Shown piece by piece: positions 9,225 to 18,140 of a stretch of DNA of 64,000 nucleotides (the first letter of the stretch is position 1; each line of letters opens with the position of its first letter). The notes beneath the pieces are model-generated. The model saw only the letters and a list, made by a program, of their open reading frames with translations, did no database searches and was not told where the DNA came from. The translations under genes were made by a program, and so were the position numbers. The stretch is from assembly GCF_014842875.1 (NCBI RefSeq), contig NZ_JACYXZ010000005.1, positions 124,001-188,000 of the forward strand, read 5' to 3'. Source of the DNA: Nocardioides donggukensis (lineage in GTDB: Bacteria > Actinomycetota > Actinomycetes > Propionibacteriales > Nocardioidaceae).

Positions 9225-10298
9225 GTGGACCTGTGGCGCCCGGCCGCGGAGTCCTATGCCGCGTTCGCCGGCGAGGCGGCCGACTCGCCGTGCTTCGCGG
9301 ACTGGGCGACCTCGGTCGCCGACGACCCCGAGGTGCTGGCCCGCATCGAGACGCTGCCGCGGATCAAGCAGCAGCCCAACCTGGTCTTCGCGGCCGCCCG
9401 GTGGCACGGCGTCCCCGCCCCCGGCCCGTACGCCGGCCTGCGCGAGGCCTTGCTGGGGGACTGGGAGCCGATCCGGCGCACCGTCCTGGCCCGGTCCACG
9501 CAGACCAACGAGGTGGGTCGGCTGGCCACCCTGCTCCCGGTGTTCGCCGCCTTGGCGGGGGTCGACGGGGTCGACGGGGGCGGGGGGACCGGTGGCAACG
9601 GGGCCGGCGAGGTCGGTGGGATCGGGGAGGAGCGGCCGCTGGCCCTGATCGAGGCGGGCGCCTCCGCGGGGCTGTGCCTCTACCCCGACCGCTACCGCTA
9701 CGAGTTCTCCGGCGACGGGTCCGGCACCCGGCTCGGGGCCGGTCCGGTGCTGCGGTGCGAGACGACCGGCCCGGTCCCGCTGCCGAGTCGGGTGCCCGAG
9801 GTCGCCTGGCGGGCCGGGGTCGACCTGTCCCCGCTCGACGTCCGCGACGCCGACCAGACGGCCTGGCTGGAGATGCTGGTCTGGCCCGAGCAGCGGGACC
9901 GCCGCGAGCGCCTGGCCGAGGCCGTGCGGGTGGCCCGCCGGGAGCCGCCCCACCTGGTGGCCGGCGACCTGCTCGAGGAGCTGCCGGCCCTGCTGGAGCA
10001 GGCCCCGGACGGGGCCGTCCCGGTGGTCTTCCACTCCGCGGTGCTCGCCTACCTCACGCCGGCCGACCGGGAGCGCTTCGTCGCGCTCATCGGCGGCCTG
10101 GTCTCCGAGGGCCGCTGCCGCTGGGTCAGCAACGAGGCGCCCGGCGTCCTGCCGGGGGTCGCTGCCACGGTCGCCCGTGGGCAGGCCTCCGCGTCGGCCG
10201 GCAGCGCGCCGCAGACGCACTTCCTGCTCGCCGTCGACGGCCGCGCCGTGGCCCGCACGCACGGCCACGGCCGGGTGCTGCAGTGGCTCACGGACTGA
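9225..10298 (+). CDS. DUF2332 family protein
   Basis: Protein of 357 residues belonging to DUF2332, a family common in actinobacteria with no settled function. Family features visible are YAAFAGEAADSP near the N-terminus, NLVFAAARWHG and the acidic GASAGLCLYPDRYRYEF segment, and VVFHSAVLAYLTP toward the C-terminus. That order resembles a Rossmann-type methyltransferase fold (inference). A Gly-rich insertion sits near residue 118 (VDGVDGGGGTGG). The GTG start lies 25 bases after zwf on the same strand, so co-transcription is plausible. Confidence 0.75.
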   Translation: MDLWRPAAESYAAFAGEAADSPCFADWATSVADDPEVLARIETLPRIKQQPNLVFAAARWHGVPAPGPYAGLREALLGDWEPIRRTVLARSTQTNEVGRLATLLPVFAALAGVDGVDGGGGTGGNGAGEVGGIGEERPLALIEAGASAGLCLYPDRYRYEFSGDGSGTRLGAGPVLRCETTGPVPLPSRVPEVAWRAGVDLSPLDVRDADQTAWLEMLVWPEQRDRRERLAEAVRVARREPPHLVAGDLLEELPALLEQAPDGAVPVVFHSAVLAYLTPADRERFVALIGGLVSEGRCRWVSNEAPGVLPGVAATVARGQASASAGSAPQTHFLLAVDGRAVARTHGHGRVLQWLTD

Positions 10299-10313
10299 CG
10301 GCGCCGAGCCCCC

Positions 10314-13106
10314 TCAGTGGTTGACGGCGCTGCGCTGCTCCAGCACCGGCGAGCGCGGCGCCGGCACGGCGAGCACGGCAGGCAGTCGGGTGCGGGACCG
10401 GATCCCGAGCTTGCGGTAGACGTTGGACAGGTGCCACTCGACGGCCTTGACGGTGACGAACAGCTGCTGGGCGATCTGCCGGTTGGACAGGCCCGACGCC
10501 GCGAGCTCGGCCACCCGTCGCTCGGAGACCGTCAGCGCGTTGACGGTCTCGGAGTTGCCGCGCTTGACCGGCTCCCCGATCCGCTCGAGCAGCCGGGTCA
10601 CCCGCTCCCCGAGTGGGCGCAGCTCCTGGAACCCGGCGTGGGTCTCGGCCAGCCGCAGCAGCCGGACCACCTCACGGTTGTCGGTGGAGCCGTGCAGCAC
10701 CATCATCCCGGCCAGGTCGGTGGCGACCTGGGCCTGCAGGCGCAGGGCCCGGATGTCGCCGAGCACCTCGAGGGCCTCGCGGAGCAGGGCCACCCGGTCG
10801 CTGGTCGGGTCGATGGCGGCGAGCGAGCGCAGGCCCTGGGCGACCGCGAGCGGCGCGCCGTACCGGTGGGCCAGGCGGAGGTTCTCCGCCGCCAGCGGGA
10901 CGGCGTCGCGCGAGCGGCCGAGCCGGATCAGCGCCAGCGCCTCACCGGAGCGCCACGGCAGGATCGCCGGGTTGTCCATGCGGTCGGTGACCAGCTGGCC
11001 CACCTCGGCGTACAGGGCCGCCGCGTGGTCGTGGGCGCCGGCCGCCTCCGCCAGGTCCGCCAGGGCCCAGGTGGCGTAGGTGCCGTTCAGGCCGGGCTGG
11101 TGGGCGATGCCCTCCAGGTCGGCCTTGTGCTCGGCGGCCAGGTCGATCTCCCCGCGGGCGATCCGGCACTCGACCAGACCGGACAGGACCGCGCCGAGGT
11201 GGGCCTTCCAGCCCAGGCTCCGCTGGGCCAGGGCGGACTCGAAGTCGCCGATGGCCTCGGTGACCATGCCCATGCGCATCCGGGCGTATCCCCGGGCGGA
11301 GGCGGCGGTGGCCAGACCGGGCCCGGACCCGCGGGACTGGGCCCGCTCGATGGCGCTGGTCAGCAGGGCCTCGCTCTCCTCGAAGGCCGAGGCCCAGGTC
11401 AGGGCGCTGGCGGCCATGAAGGTGCCGGCCCCCTCGGGGCCCTCGGCCTGCAGGAGCAGGCCGTCCCCGGCGGCGTCGAGGGCGTTCCGGCGGACCCCGG
11501 CCGCGTTCTCGCACGCGAAGGTGGAGAGCACCGCCTGGGCGGCCATCGTCAGCCGGTCGTCGTACCCGCCGTCCGCCCCGGTCCCGGCGCTGGCCGCCCG
11601 GACCTGCTCGCGCAGGTGCTCCACGGAGCTGCCGGTGAGCATGCCGGTCAGCACCAGGCGGGCGACCAGCCGCTGCTGGGCCGGGCGCTCGGGGGTCTCC
11701 GCGTCGAGCAGCGCTCCGAACGCCTCCTGGGCGTCGGTGTGCCGTCCGGCCATGACCAGGGCGTCGCCGGCCTCGGCCTTGAGCCGGGCTAGGTCGTCGA
11801 TGTCCTCGGTGTGGCCGGCCGCCAGGTCCCAGGCGGCGAGGGCCTGCTCGATCTGGCCGTCCGCGGCCCGGGCCCGGGCCAGCGCCGAGTAGAGCCGGGC
11901 GTCCTCGGGTCCGACCTCGCCCTCGGCGATGGCGCGCTCGAGGTACCGGATCGCCATGGCGTGGTCGCCGCCGGCCAGGGCGCACTCGCCCTGCTCGGCG
12001 AGACGGGCGCGGACGTCCTCGTCGCCGGCCGGCATCGTCTGCAGCAGGTGGCCGGCGACCACCGCCCGGGCGGCGCCGCGCCTGCTGAGGATGTCGGCGG
12101 CGTGGGCGTGCACGTCGGCCGCCTCGGCCGAGGACATGTGCGCCAGGACAGCGTGCGCGATCAGCGGGTGCCGGGCGGAGAGCCGGCCGTGGTCCAGCGT
12201 CAGGACCTGGGCCGCCACCAGGGAGGAGATGTCGTCGGCGACGTGGTCGAGCCGCAGCCCGGCCAGTTCGGCGACGGTGCCGACGCTGGCGGCCGGGCCC
12301 AGGACGCACACGGCGCGGGCGGTGGCCGTGGCCGTGGCCGAGAGCCGGCCGAGCCGACCGGCGATCGAGCCGACGACCGTCTCGGGCACGGCCTCGTGGT
12401 CGGCCATGAGCTCCTTGACGAAGAACGGCACGCCACCGGAGACGTCATGGATGTGGGCGACGTCGTCGTTGGTGGCCTCCGGGCTCTCGTCCTGCAGCAG
12501 GACCGCCACCGCCCCTCGCGAGAGCGGGGAGAGGGTGAACACCTTGCTGCTCTGCTGGATCCGGCTCAGAGTCTCCGGTGCGGCCACCTGCTCACCGGTG
12601 CGCACCGCGTAGACGATCAGGCACGGCAGGTGCTGGAGTGCGTTGACGAGCAGGTCCAGCGCCTGCAGCGAGCCGACGTCGGCCCACTGCAGGTCGTCGA
12701 CCACGAGCAGCACCGGCTGGTCCTGGGTCAGGTCCTCGAGGACCCACCGGACGCCGTACACGAGGTCGCCGATGCCGCGGGTGGTGCCGTCGGAGAGGTC
12801 CGAGAGCACCTGTCCCGGCCCGTCGAACGGGTGTGTGCCGTTGCCGGCCCGGTGCGCGAGCATGCTGAACCAGTCGCGCAACAGGCAGTAGTCGATGGTC
12901 GTGCTCATCGGCGTGCATCGGGTGTCGAGCACCCGCCAGCCGGATGCGGTTGCCTTCTCCCGCGCGTGTGTCAGAAGCCGGCTCTTGCCGATGCCGGCCG
13001 GACCTTCGATCGCCACAAGGCTGCCGCGCCCCCCTGCTGCGCGCCCCATCAACCTCCCGAGTGCTGCGATCTCCGTGTCCCTTTCGAGTACTGGAGTCCC
13101 CACCAT
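10314..13106 (-). CDS. LuxR-family regulator with N-terminal ATPase (LAL type)
   Basis: Regulator of 930 residues built like the one at 1370. The ATPase has Walker A GPAGIGKS (residues 35-42) and Walker B VLLVVDDLQW near 133. About 500 residues of helical repeats follow. A C-terminal LuxR helix-turn-helix (LTVSERRVAELAASG, then NRQIAQQLFVTVKAVEWH) ends at about residue 915. The ATG at 13106 opens directly on the conserved VGTPVLERD. The upstream 165 bases are unusually AT-rich for this window and should hold the promoter. The ECF sigma factor gene lies upstream on the same strand. The target genes are unknown. Confidence 0.85.
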   Translation of the reverse strand: MVGTPVLERDTEIAALGRLMGRAAGGRGSLVAIEGPAGIGKSRLLTHAREKATASGWRVLDTRCTPMSTTIDYCLLRDWFSMLAHRAGNGTHPFDGPGQVLSDLSDGTTRGIGDLVYGVRWVLEDLTQDQPVLLVVDDLQWADVGSLQALDLLVNALQHLPCLIVYAVRTGEQVAAPETLSRIQQSSKVFTLSPLSRGAVAVLLQDESPEATNDDVAHIHDVSGGVPFFVKELMADHEAVPETVVGSIAGRLGRLSATATATARAVCVLGPAASVGTVAELAGLRLDHVADDISSLVAAQVLTLDHGRLSARHPLIAHAVLAHMSSAEAADVHAHAADILSRRGAARAVVAGHLLQTMPAGDEDVRARLAEQGECALAGGDHAMAIRYLERAIAEGEVGPEDARLYSALARARAADGQIEQALAAWDLAAGHTEDIDDLARLKAEAGDALVMAGRHTDAQEAFGALLDAETPERPAQQRLVARLVLTGMLTGSSVEHLREQVRAASAGTGADGGYDDRLTMAAQAVLSTFACENAAGVRRNALDAAGDGLLLQAEGPEGAGTFMAASALTWASAFEESEALLTSAIERAQSRGSGPGLATAASARGYARMRMGMVTEAIGDFESALAQRSLGWKAHLGAVLSGLVECRIARGEIDLAAEHKADLEGIAHQPGLNGTYATWALADLAEAAGAHDHAAALYAEVGQLVTDRMDNPAILPWRSGEALALIRLGRSRDAVPLAAENLRLAHRYGAPLAVAQGLRSLAAIDPTSDRVALLREALEVLGDIRALRLQAQVATDLAGMMVLHGSTDNREVVRLLRLAETHAGFQELRPLGERVTRLLERIGEPVKRGNSETVNALTVSERRVAELAASGLSNRQIAQQLFVTVKAVEWHLSNVYRKLGIRSRTRLPAVLAVPAPRSPVLEQRSAVNH

Positions 13107-13271
13107 GTATGCAGGCTAGGACCCCACTTGGGGCAGCCCGGATGATTACTCACAATTAGTGCGGTCGGATCACGCGCCATAGCCCGATCGGGCCATTTTT
13201 TCCCCTGCTGGGGGTGTGACGAGAGTGACGGAAGGGACATTAGTCACCATCTGCCCCACCAACCCCAGTAG
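13107..13271. other. AT-richer intergenic region between sigma factor and LuxR genes
   Basis: No gene is seen. It contains GATTACTCACAATTAGTG at 13144-13161, a possible promoter or regulator-binding segment for the leftward LuxR gene. It also contains a perfect GCCCGATCGGGC palindrome at 13182-13193 followed on the + strand by six T residues, an intrinsic-terminator look-alike with no obvious rightward transcript upstream of it. Confidence 0.35.
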
Positions 13272-14237
13272 TCACGGCGCCTTATGGTCGAGTCGATCGG
13301 GCAGCCCGAAGGTGGCGAAGAGCTCCGGGTCGAAGAACGCCGCGACCCGGGCCACCCGGTCCCCGTCGAGCTCGAGCACCTGGAGCTGGAAGGGGAGGAA
13401 GCCGCCGTCGGACCCGGGCTGGCGCATGTAGAGGCCGAACGCCGGCTGGCCGTTGGCGGTGGTGGCCACCATCGGCATGTCGTGGACGCCGCCCGGGCAC
13501 TGGACGTCGATCAGGCGGCCGATGTTCTCGGCGCCGCGGTACCACCCCGTGAACGGCGGCATCTCCCAGACGGCCTCGGAGGTGAGGAGGCCGACGATCT
13601 CCGCGATGTCCTTGCGCCAGAACGCGTCGACGTACCTCTCCAGGAGCTGGCGCTGGCCCGTGCTCAGCCGATCCGCGGGGGAGCCCTCGGTGAGGTCGGC
13701 ACGGGCCATCTGTGCGTGCGCGCGCTGGAGGGCCGAGTTGACCGCCGCCGGGGTCGTGTCCAACGTCTCCGCGACCTCCCTGGCCGACCACCGGAGGACG
13801 TCGCGCAGGATCAGCACGGCGCGCTGCCGGGCCGGCAGGTGCTGCAGGGCGGCGATGAACGCCAGCCGGATCGTGTCCCGTTCGGCGACGAGGACCGCGG
13901 CGTCCGGGACCGGCTCGAGCCAGGGCACCTCGGCGTCCCACTCCAGCTCGTCGCCGGCCGAGCTGTCGGCGGTGCCGAGTCCGGTGGGCAGCGGGCGGCG
14001 GGCCCGGCCCTCGAGGTTCGTCAGGCAGACGTTGGTGGCGATCCGGTGCAGCCAGGTGCGCACCGAGGACCGGCCCTCGAAGCCGTGGAAGGCGCGCCAG
14101 GCGCGCAGGTAGGTCTCCTGGACCAGGTCCTCGGCCTCGTGGAAGGAGCCGGTCATGCGGTAGCAGTGCGCCAGCAGCTCCCGACGGTAGCCATGGGTCG
14201 CCTGCTCGAAGTCGGTCTCCTGCGCGGTGGTCGTCAT
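13272..14237 (-). CDS. ECF sigma factor with C-terminal SnoaL-like domain
   Basis: RNA polymerase sigma factor of 321 residues, longer than a minimal ECF sigma. Region 2 (YRRELLAHCYRMTGSFHEAE, then DLVQETYLRAWRAF) and region 4 (LPARQRAVLILRDVLRWSA, AVNSALQRAHAQ) are both clear. The C-terminal 120 residues (YVDAFWRKDIAEIVGLL, MPPFTGWYRGAENI) form a SnoaL/NTF2-like domain, as in the TIGR02960 and SigJ-type groups where this tail modulates activity without an anti-sigma factor. The ATG at 14237 is chosen because the long upstream extension of the frame is Arg/Ala/Pro filler. No anti-sigma gene is adjacent. Its regulon is unknown. Confidence 0.85.
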   Translation of the reverse strand: MTTTAQETDFEQATHGYRRELLAHCYRMTGSFHEAEDLVQETYLRAWRAFHGFEGRSSVRTWLHRIATNVCLTNLEGRARRPLPTGLGTADSSAGDELEWDAEVPWLEPVPDAAVLVAERDTIRLAFIAALQHLPARQRAVLILRDVLRWSAREVAETLDTTPAAVNSALQRAHAQMARADLTEGSPADRLSTGQRQLLERYVDAFWRKDIAEIVGLLTSEAVWEMPPFTGWYRGAENIGRLIDVQCPGGVHDMPMVATTANGQPAFGLYMRQPGSDGGFLPFQLQVLELDGDRVARVAAFFDPELFATFGLPDRLDHKAP

Positions 14238-14317
14238 GACGACATTCTGTCGCTCTTCCACGCCCTGTCGAGGGTCCCGTCGTGCCTGGTCGGGCTGGTC
14301 GGGCCTGGCCGGCACAC

Positions 14318-15889
14318 CTAGTCGGCGTGGACGAGGGCGAGGGCGCGCTCGGCCAGCGGACGCGCCAGCTCCCGGTCGGCCGACACCAGACCGACCCGGG
14401 TGCGCCGGTCGAGCAGGTCGTCCACGTCGAGGGCCCCCTCGTGGGTGACCCCGAACACCAGGTCGGCCAGGGTCACCGGCAGGTGCGGGGCGGCCGGTGC
14501 GAGCAGCTCCGCCTCCGACAGCCCGGTGACCGCCCGGGCGTCGTCGAGCACGTACGCCGCCTCGGTGCCGTAGCGACGCACCAGGTGCGACGGCTGCTCG
14601 AGCCGGGCCAGCTCGGCCCGGGGAGCGGCCCCCAGGAGGGGCAGGTCGCGGGTCCGGCACCGCCCGGCGCCCAGGCCGGTGGCGTCCACGGCGTCCTCGG
14701 CCATCCGGCGGTACGTCGTGAGCTTGCCGCCGACGACCGTCACCACCGGGCAGGGGCCGGTGCCGCTGGTCAGCACCGCGTGCTGACGGGAGAGGTCGGC
14801 GGTACCCCGACCCGGTCGGCCGCCGGGTCGGGTGCCGGGTCGGTCGTCTGGCCGGGCGTCCGGCCGGGCGACGTCGAGCAGCGGGCGCAGTCCGGCGTAG
14901 GCGCCGACCACGTCGCTGCGCCGCAGCGGCCGGTCGAACGCGGCGGCCACCACGTCCAGCAGGAAGCCGATCTCGGTCTCGGTGGGCTCCGGGACGTCGG
15001 GCACCGGCCCCGGGGCCGGCTCGTCGGTGAGCCCCACGAAGACCCGCCCGTCGGACTGCGGCAGCAGGAACACGAACCGGTTGGTCTCCCCGGGGACCGG
15101 CACCGTGACCGCCGCGGCCAGGCCCGGCAGCGTCCCGGCCCCCAGCACCAGGTGCGTCCCGCGGCTCGGCCGGAGCCGGACGTCGACCAGGTCGCCGGCC
15201 CAGACGCCGGTGGCGTTGACCACGGCCCGTGCGGTGACCGCGCGGGTCTCGCCGGTCAGCTCGTCGCGGAGGAGGGCGCCGGTGCCGGTGGTCTCGAGCA
15301 CCCGGACCCGGGTCCGGACGCTGGCGCCCTCGGCGACGGCCGTCCGGGCCAGGCAGGTCACGAGCCGGGCGTCGTCCTCGAGCTGTCCGTCCCAGGACAG
15401 CAGGCCGCCACGCAGTCCGGCGTCACGCAGCCCGGGAGCGAGGGTCAGCACCTCGGCCCGCGAGATCCGGCGCGGCCGCGGCAGGGTGTCCACGTCGGTC
15501 CCCGCGACCCGGCGCAGCAGGTCCCCGGCGGCGAACCCGGCCCGGGCGATGCCGGCCTGGGGTCGGCTCACGCTGGACATCAGCGGCAGGAGCATCGGCA
15601 TCGCCCGGGTCAGGTGCGGGGCGGTGGTCTCCATGAGGATCCCTCGCTCGACCGCGCTCTCCCGGGCCACTCCGACCTGCATCCGGGCGAGGTACCGCAG
15701 ACCGCCGTGCACCAGCTTGGAGGACCAGCGGGAGGTGCCGAAGGCGACGTCGTGGGCGTCGACGGCCACGACGTGCAGTCCGCGGGCGGCAGCGTCGAGC
15801 GCGACACCGGCGCCGGTGACGCCCAGCCCCACGACGAGGACGTCGGTGTGGTCCGGCAGCCCGGCCAGGCCGTGCCCCAGGCGGGTCAC
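14318..15889 (-). CDS. glpD: glycerol-3-phosphate dehydrogenase/oxidase
   Basis: FAD-dependent enzyme of 523 residues converting glycerol 3-phosphate to dihydroxyacetone phosphate, normally at the membrane. It has the FAD-binding VLVVGLGVTGAGVALDA at the N-terminus and the GlpD hallmark GTSRWSSKLVHGGLRYL near residue 50. VVNATGVWAGD and VVGGKLTTYRRMAEDAVD follow downstream. An odd, low-complexity insertion of repeated Arg-Pro-Asp/Gly residues lies near residues 335-360. The GTG start overlaps the TetR stop by four bases, so the two are co-translated. The product DHAP could feed the ether-lipid-type enzyme encoded divergently at 16563. Confidence 0.88.
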   Translation of the reverse strand: MTRLGHGLAGLPDHTDVLVVGLGVTGAGVALDAAARGLHVVAVDAHDVAFGTSRWSSKLVHGGLRYLARMQVGVARESAVERGILMETTAPHLTRAMPMLLPLMSSVSRPQAGIARAGFAAGDLLRRVAGTDVDTLPRPRRISRAEVLTLAPGLRDAGLRGGLLSWDGQLEDDARLVTCLARTAVAEGASVRTRVRVLETTGTGALLRDELTGETRAVTARAVVNATGVWAGDLVDVRLRPSRGTHLVLGAGTLPGLAAAVTVPVPGETNRFVFLLPQSDGRVFVGLTDEPAPGPVPDVPEPTETEIGFLLDVVAAAFDRPLRRSDVVGAYAGLRPLLDVARPDARPDDRPGTRPGGRPGRGTADLSRQHAVLTSGTGPCPVVTVVGGKLTTYRRMAEDAVDATGLGAGRCRTRDLPLLGAAPRAELARLEQPSHLVRRYGTEAAYVLDDARAVTGLSEAELLAPAAPHLPVTLADLVFGVTHEGALDVDDLLDRRTRVGLVSADRELARPLAERALALVHAD

Positions 15890-16545
15890 GGCGCCAGCGC
15901 CCGGGTCAGCAGCCGGCCCAGCTCGGCGTCGAGGTCGGCCAGGCTGACGTCGTCGTCGACCATCGTGTGGGCCGAGATGACGAACCCGTGGGCGGCGAGC
16001 AGCACTGACCGGGCGAGGGCGGCGGGGTCGCCCGCACGGATCCCGCCCTCCGCCTGGCCGGCCCGGATCAGGGGCTCGGCGAGGGCGAGGATCGCCTCCT
16101 GGGAGCGACCCCGGCGGGAGAGCAGGTAGGGCAGGATCAGCTCGGGGTCGAGCTCGACGATCCGCACGAACAGCTCGTTGGCCCGCAGCGCCTGCACCGT
16201 CCCGACGACGGCCTCGGCGAGCGCCGCGGCCGGCCCGCCCGGCTCGCTGGTCCCGGTGGCCCCGCTGGTCCCGGTGACGCCCGCGCCCCCGGCGACGGCC
16301 GAGCCGTCCGGCGAGGGGTCCGGCGGCAGCGCGGCGGCGACCACTCCGTGCCACTCACGGGTCATCAGGTCGCCCAGCAGCTGGGGCATGTCCGACCAGG
16401 TGCGGTAGATCGTCATCCGGCTCACGCCGGCCCGCCGGGCGACCTCGGTGAGCGTGGTCCGGCGCCAGCCGACGTCGAGGATGCACTCGCGGGCCGCGTC
16501 CAGGTAGCCGTCCCGTGGACTCTGCTTGTGACGAAGTGACGACAT
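15886..16545 (-). CDS. TetR/AcrR-family transcriptional regulator
   Basis: Repressor-type protein of 219 residues. The N-terminal TetR helix-turn-helix (ILDVGWRRTTLTEVARRAGV, SRMTIYRTWSDMPQLL) occupies residues 22-65. The rest is the helical ligand-binding domain with a Gly/Thr/Ala-rich loop near residue 80. It is the first gene of the TetR-glpD unit and diverges from the alkyl-DHAP-synthase-like gene, with only 17 bases between the two start codons. A 23-base dyad spans both starts, making autoregulation and co-regulation of the divergent genes likely. The ligand is unknown; an acyl-CoA or lipid metabolite would fit the context. Confidence 0.85.
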   Translation of the reverse strand: MSSLRHKQSPRDGYLDAARECILDVGWRRTTLTEVARRAGVSRMTIYRTWSDMPQLLGDLMTREWHGVVAAALPPDPSPDGSAVAGGAGVTGTSGATGTSEPGGPAAALAEAVVGTVQALRANELFVRIVELDPELILPYLLSRRGRSQEAILALAEPLIRAGQAEGGIRAGDPAALARSVLLAAHGFVISAHTMVDDDVSLADLDAELGRLLTRALAP

Positions 16546-16565
16546 GTGTCACACTGTAACACATG
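16543..16565. promoter_or_regulatory. dyad spanning both divergent start codons (TetR operator candidate)
   Basis: CATGTGT (16543-16549) and ACACATG (16559-16565) form a perfect inverted repeat with a 9-base centre. The outer CAT and ATG triplets are the start codons of the two divergent genes. Binding of the TetR protein here would block both. Confidence 0.6.
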
Positions 16566-18140
16566 ACCACCGAGATGCACCCCACCCGCTGGGGCGACCC
16601 GGCCCAGGCCGGACCGCTGCCCTCCGCCACCAGGGAGCTCGTCGAGCTCGCGTTCGGCGTCCACGACACGACGGTCGCCGAGGGTGCCGCCCTCCCGGCG
16701 CCCGGCCTGGCCGAGTCGGTCCTGGCCGACCTGCGCGCCGTCCTCGGAGACGAGCACGTGCGCACCGACGACGAGTCCCGTCGGCTGCGCACCCGCGGCA
16801 AGTCGACGCCGGACCTGCTCCGGGCCCGGGCCGGTGACCTCACCGACGCCCCCGACGCGGTCGTGCGTCCCGGTGACCACGACGACGTCGTCGCCCTCCT
16901 GGAGGTCGCGGTCCGGCACCACGTCGCCGTCGTCCCGTTCGGCGGCGGCACCTCGGTGACCGGCGGCCTCGTGGCCCGCCGCGAGGGGTACGCCGGCGTG
17001 GTCAGCCTCGACCTCGGGCGACTCACCGCCGTGCGCGAGATCGACGAGGTCTCGATGACCGCGGTGCTCGAGCCCGGGCTGCGCGGGCCGGAGGCCGAGG
17101 CCCGGCTGGCCGAGCACCGGCTGACGCTGGGCCACTACCCGCAGTCGTTTGAGTTCGCGACGATCGGCGGCTTCGCCGCGACCCGGTCCAGCGGGCAGTC
17201 GAGTGCCGGCTACGGGCGCTTCGACGCCCTGGTGGTGGGCCTCACCGTCGCCACGCCGCAGGGGACCTGGGAGCTCGGCACCTCGCCCGCCAACGCGGCC
17301 GGACCGGACCTGCGCCAGCTGGTGCTGGGCTCGGAGGGCGCGTTCGGCGTGATCACCGCGGTCCGGGTCCGGGTCCGCCGGCTCCCCGCCGAGCGGGTCT
17401 ACGAGGGCTGGCAGTTCGGCTCGTTCGCCGCCGGGACGGAGGCGATCCGCACGCTGGCCCAGGCCGGAGCCCGGTCCGGGCTGATGCCCACCGTGCTCCG
17501 GCTCTCGGACGAGAGCGAGACCGCCCTCAACCTCGCCAGCCAGTCCGACGTCGGGGGTGCCGCCGCGGACGGCGGGTGCCTGATGATCGTCGGCCACGAG
17601 GGTGCCGACGTCGCGGACCGTCGGGCGGCGGTGACGGCCGCGCTCGAGGCGGCCGGCGGCACCCCGCTGGGAGAGGAGCGCGGGGCCGCCTGGGAGCAGG
17701 GCCGGTTCCACGCGCCGTACCTGCGGGACTCGATGCTCGACGTCGGGGTGACCGTGGAGACCCTCGAGACGGCGACGTTCTGGTCGCGGGTGCCGCAGGT
17801 CTACGCCGCGGTGCGGCAGGCGTTGGCCGGCACGCTGGGGGAGAGGGCGATCGTGCTCTGCCACGTTTCACACGTCTACGAGACCGGCTGCTCGCTCTAC
17901 TTCACCGTCGCCGTCCCGGGCGGGGACGACCCGGTCGAGCAGTGGCGGTCCGCCAAGTCGGCCGCGACCGAGGCGATGGTGGCGGCCGGCGCGACGATCA
18001 CCCACCACCACGCCGTCGGCACCGACCACCGGCCCTGGCTGGAGCGGGAGATCGGCCCGCTCGGCGTCCGGGTGCTGCGCGCGGTCAAGGACGAGCTGGA
18101 CCCGACCGGCGTGCTCAACCCGGGGGTGCTGGTCCCGTGA
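16563..18140 (+). CDS. FAD-binding oxidase, alkyldihydroxyacetonephosphate synthase-like
   Basis: Flavoprotein of 525 residues in the VAO/PCMH family, closest in motif order to alkyl-DHAP synthase, which swaps the acyl group of acyl-DHAP for a fatty alcohol in ether-lipid synthesis. It starts MTTEMHPTRWGD. The FAD PP-loop is PFGGGTSVTGG near residue 128. AGPS-type landmarks are PQSFEFATIGG (residues 191-201), the CLMIVGHEG strand and the His-rich active-site HHHAVG near 483. No acyl-DHAP acyltransferase is adjacent, so a true ether-lipid role is unproven; a D-lactate or glycolate-type oxidase is the alternative. It overlaps the kinase gene by four bases. Confidence 0.75.
   Translation: MTTEMHPTRWGDPAQAGPLPSATRELVELAFGVHDTTVAEGAALPAPGLAESVLADLRAVLGDEHVRTDDESRRLRTRGKSTPDLLRARAGDLTDAPDAVVRPGDHDDVVALLEVAVRHHVAVVPFGGGTSVTGGLVARREGYAGVVSLDLGRLTAVREIDEVSMTAVLEPGLRGPEAEARLAEHRLTLGHYPQSFEFATIGGFAATRSSGQSSAGYGRFDALVVGLTVATPQGTWELGTSPANAAGPDLRQLVLGSEGAFGVITAVRVRVRRLPAERVYEGWQFGSFAAGTEAIRTLAQAGARSGLMPTVLRLSDESETALNLASQSDVGGAAADGGCLMIVGHEGADVADRRAAVTAALEAAGGTPLGEERGAAWEQGRFHAPYLRDSMLDVGVTVETLETATFWSRVPQVYAAVRQALAGTLGERAIVLCHVSHVYETGCSLYFTVAVPGGDDPVEQWRSAKSAATEAMVAAGATITHHHAVGTDHRPWLEREIGPLGVRVLRAVKDELDPTGVLNPGVLVP

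Noticed and set aside
13182-13201. GCCCGATCGGGC followed by six T residues as a terminator
   Set aside because: It is oriented for rightward transcription, but both flanking genes read leftward. It may matter for antisense RNA, but there is no support for a transcript.
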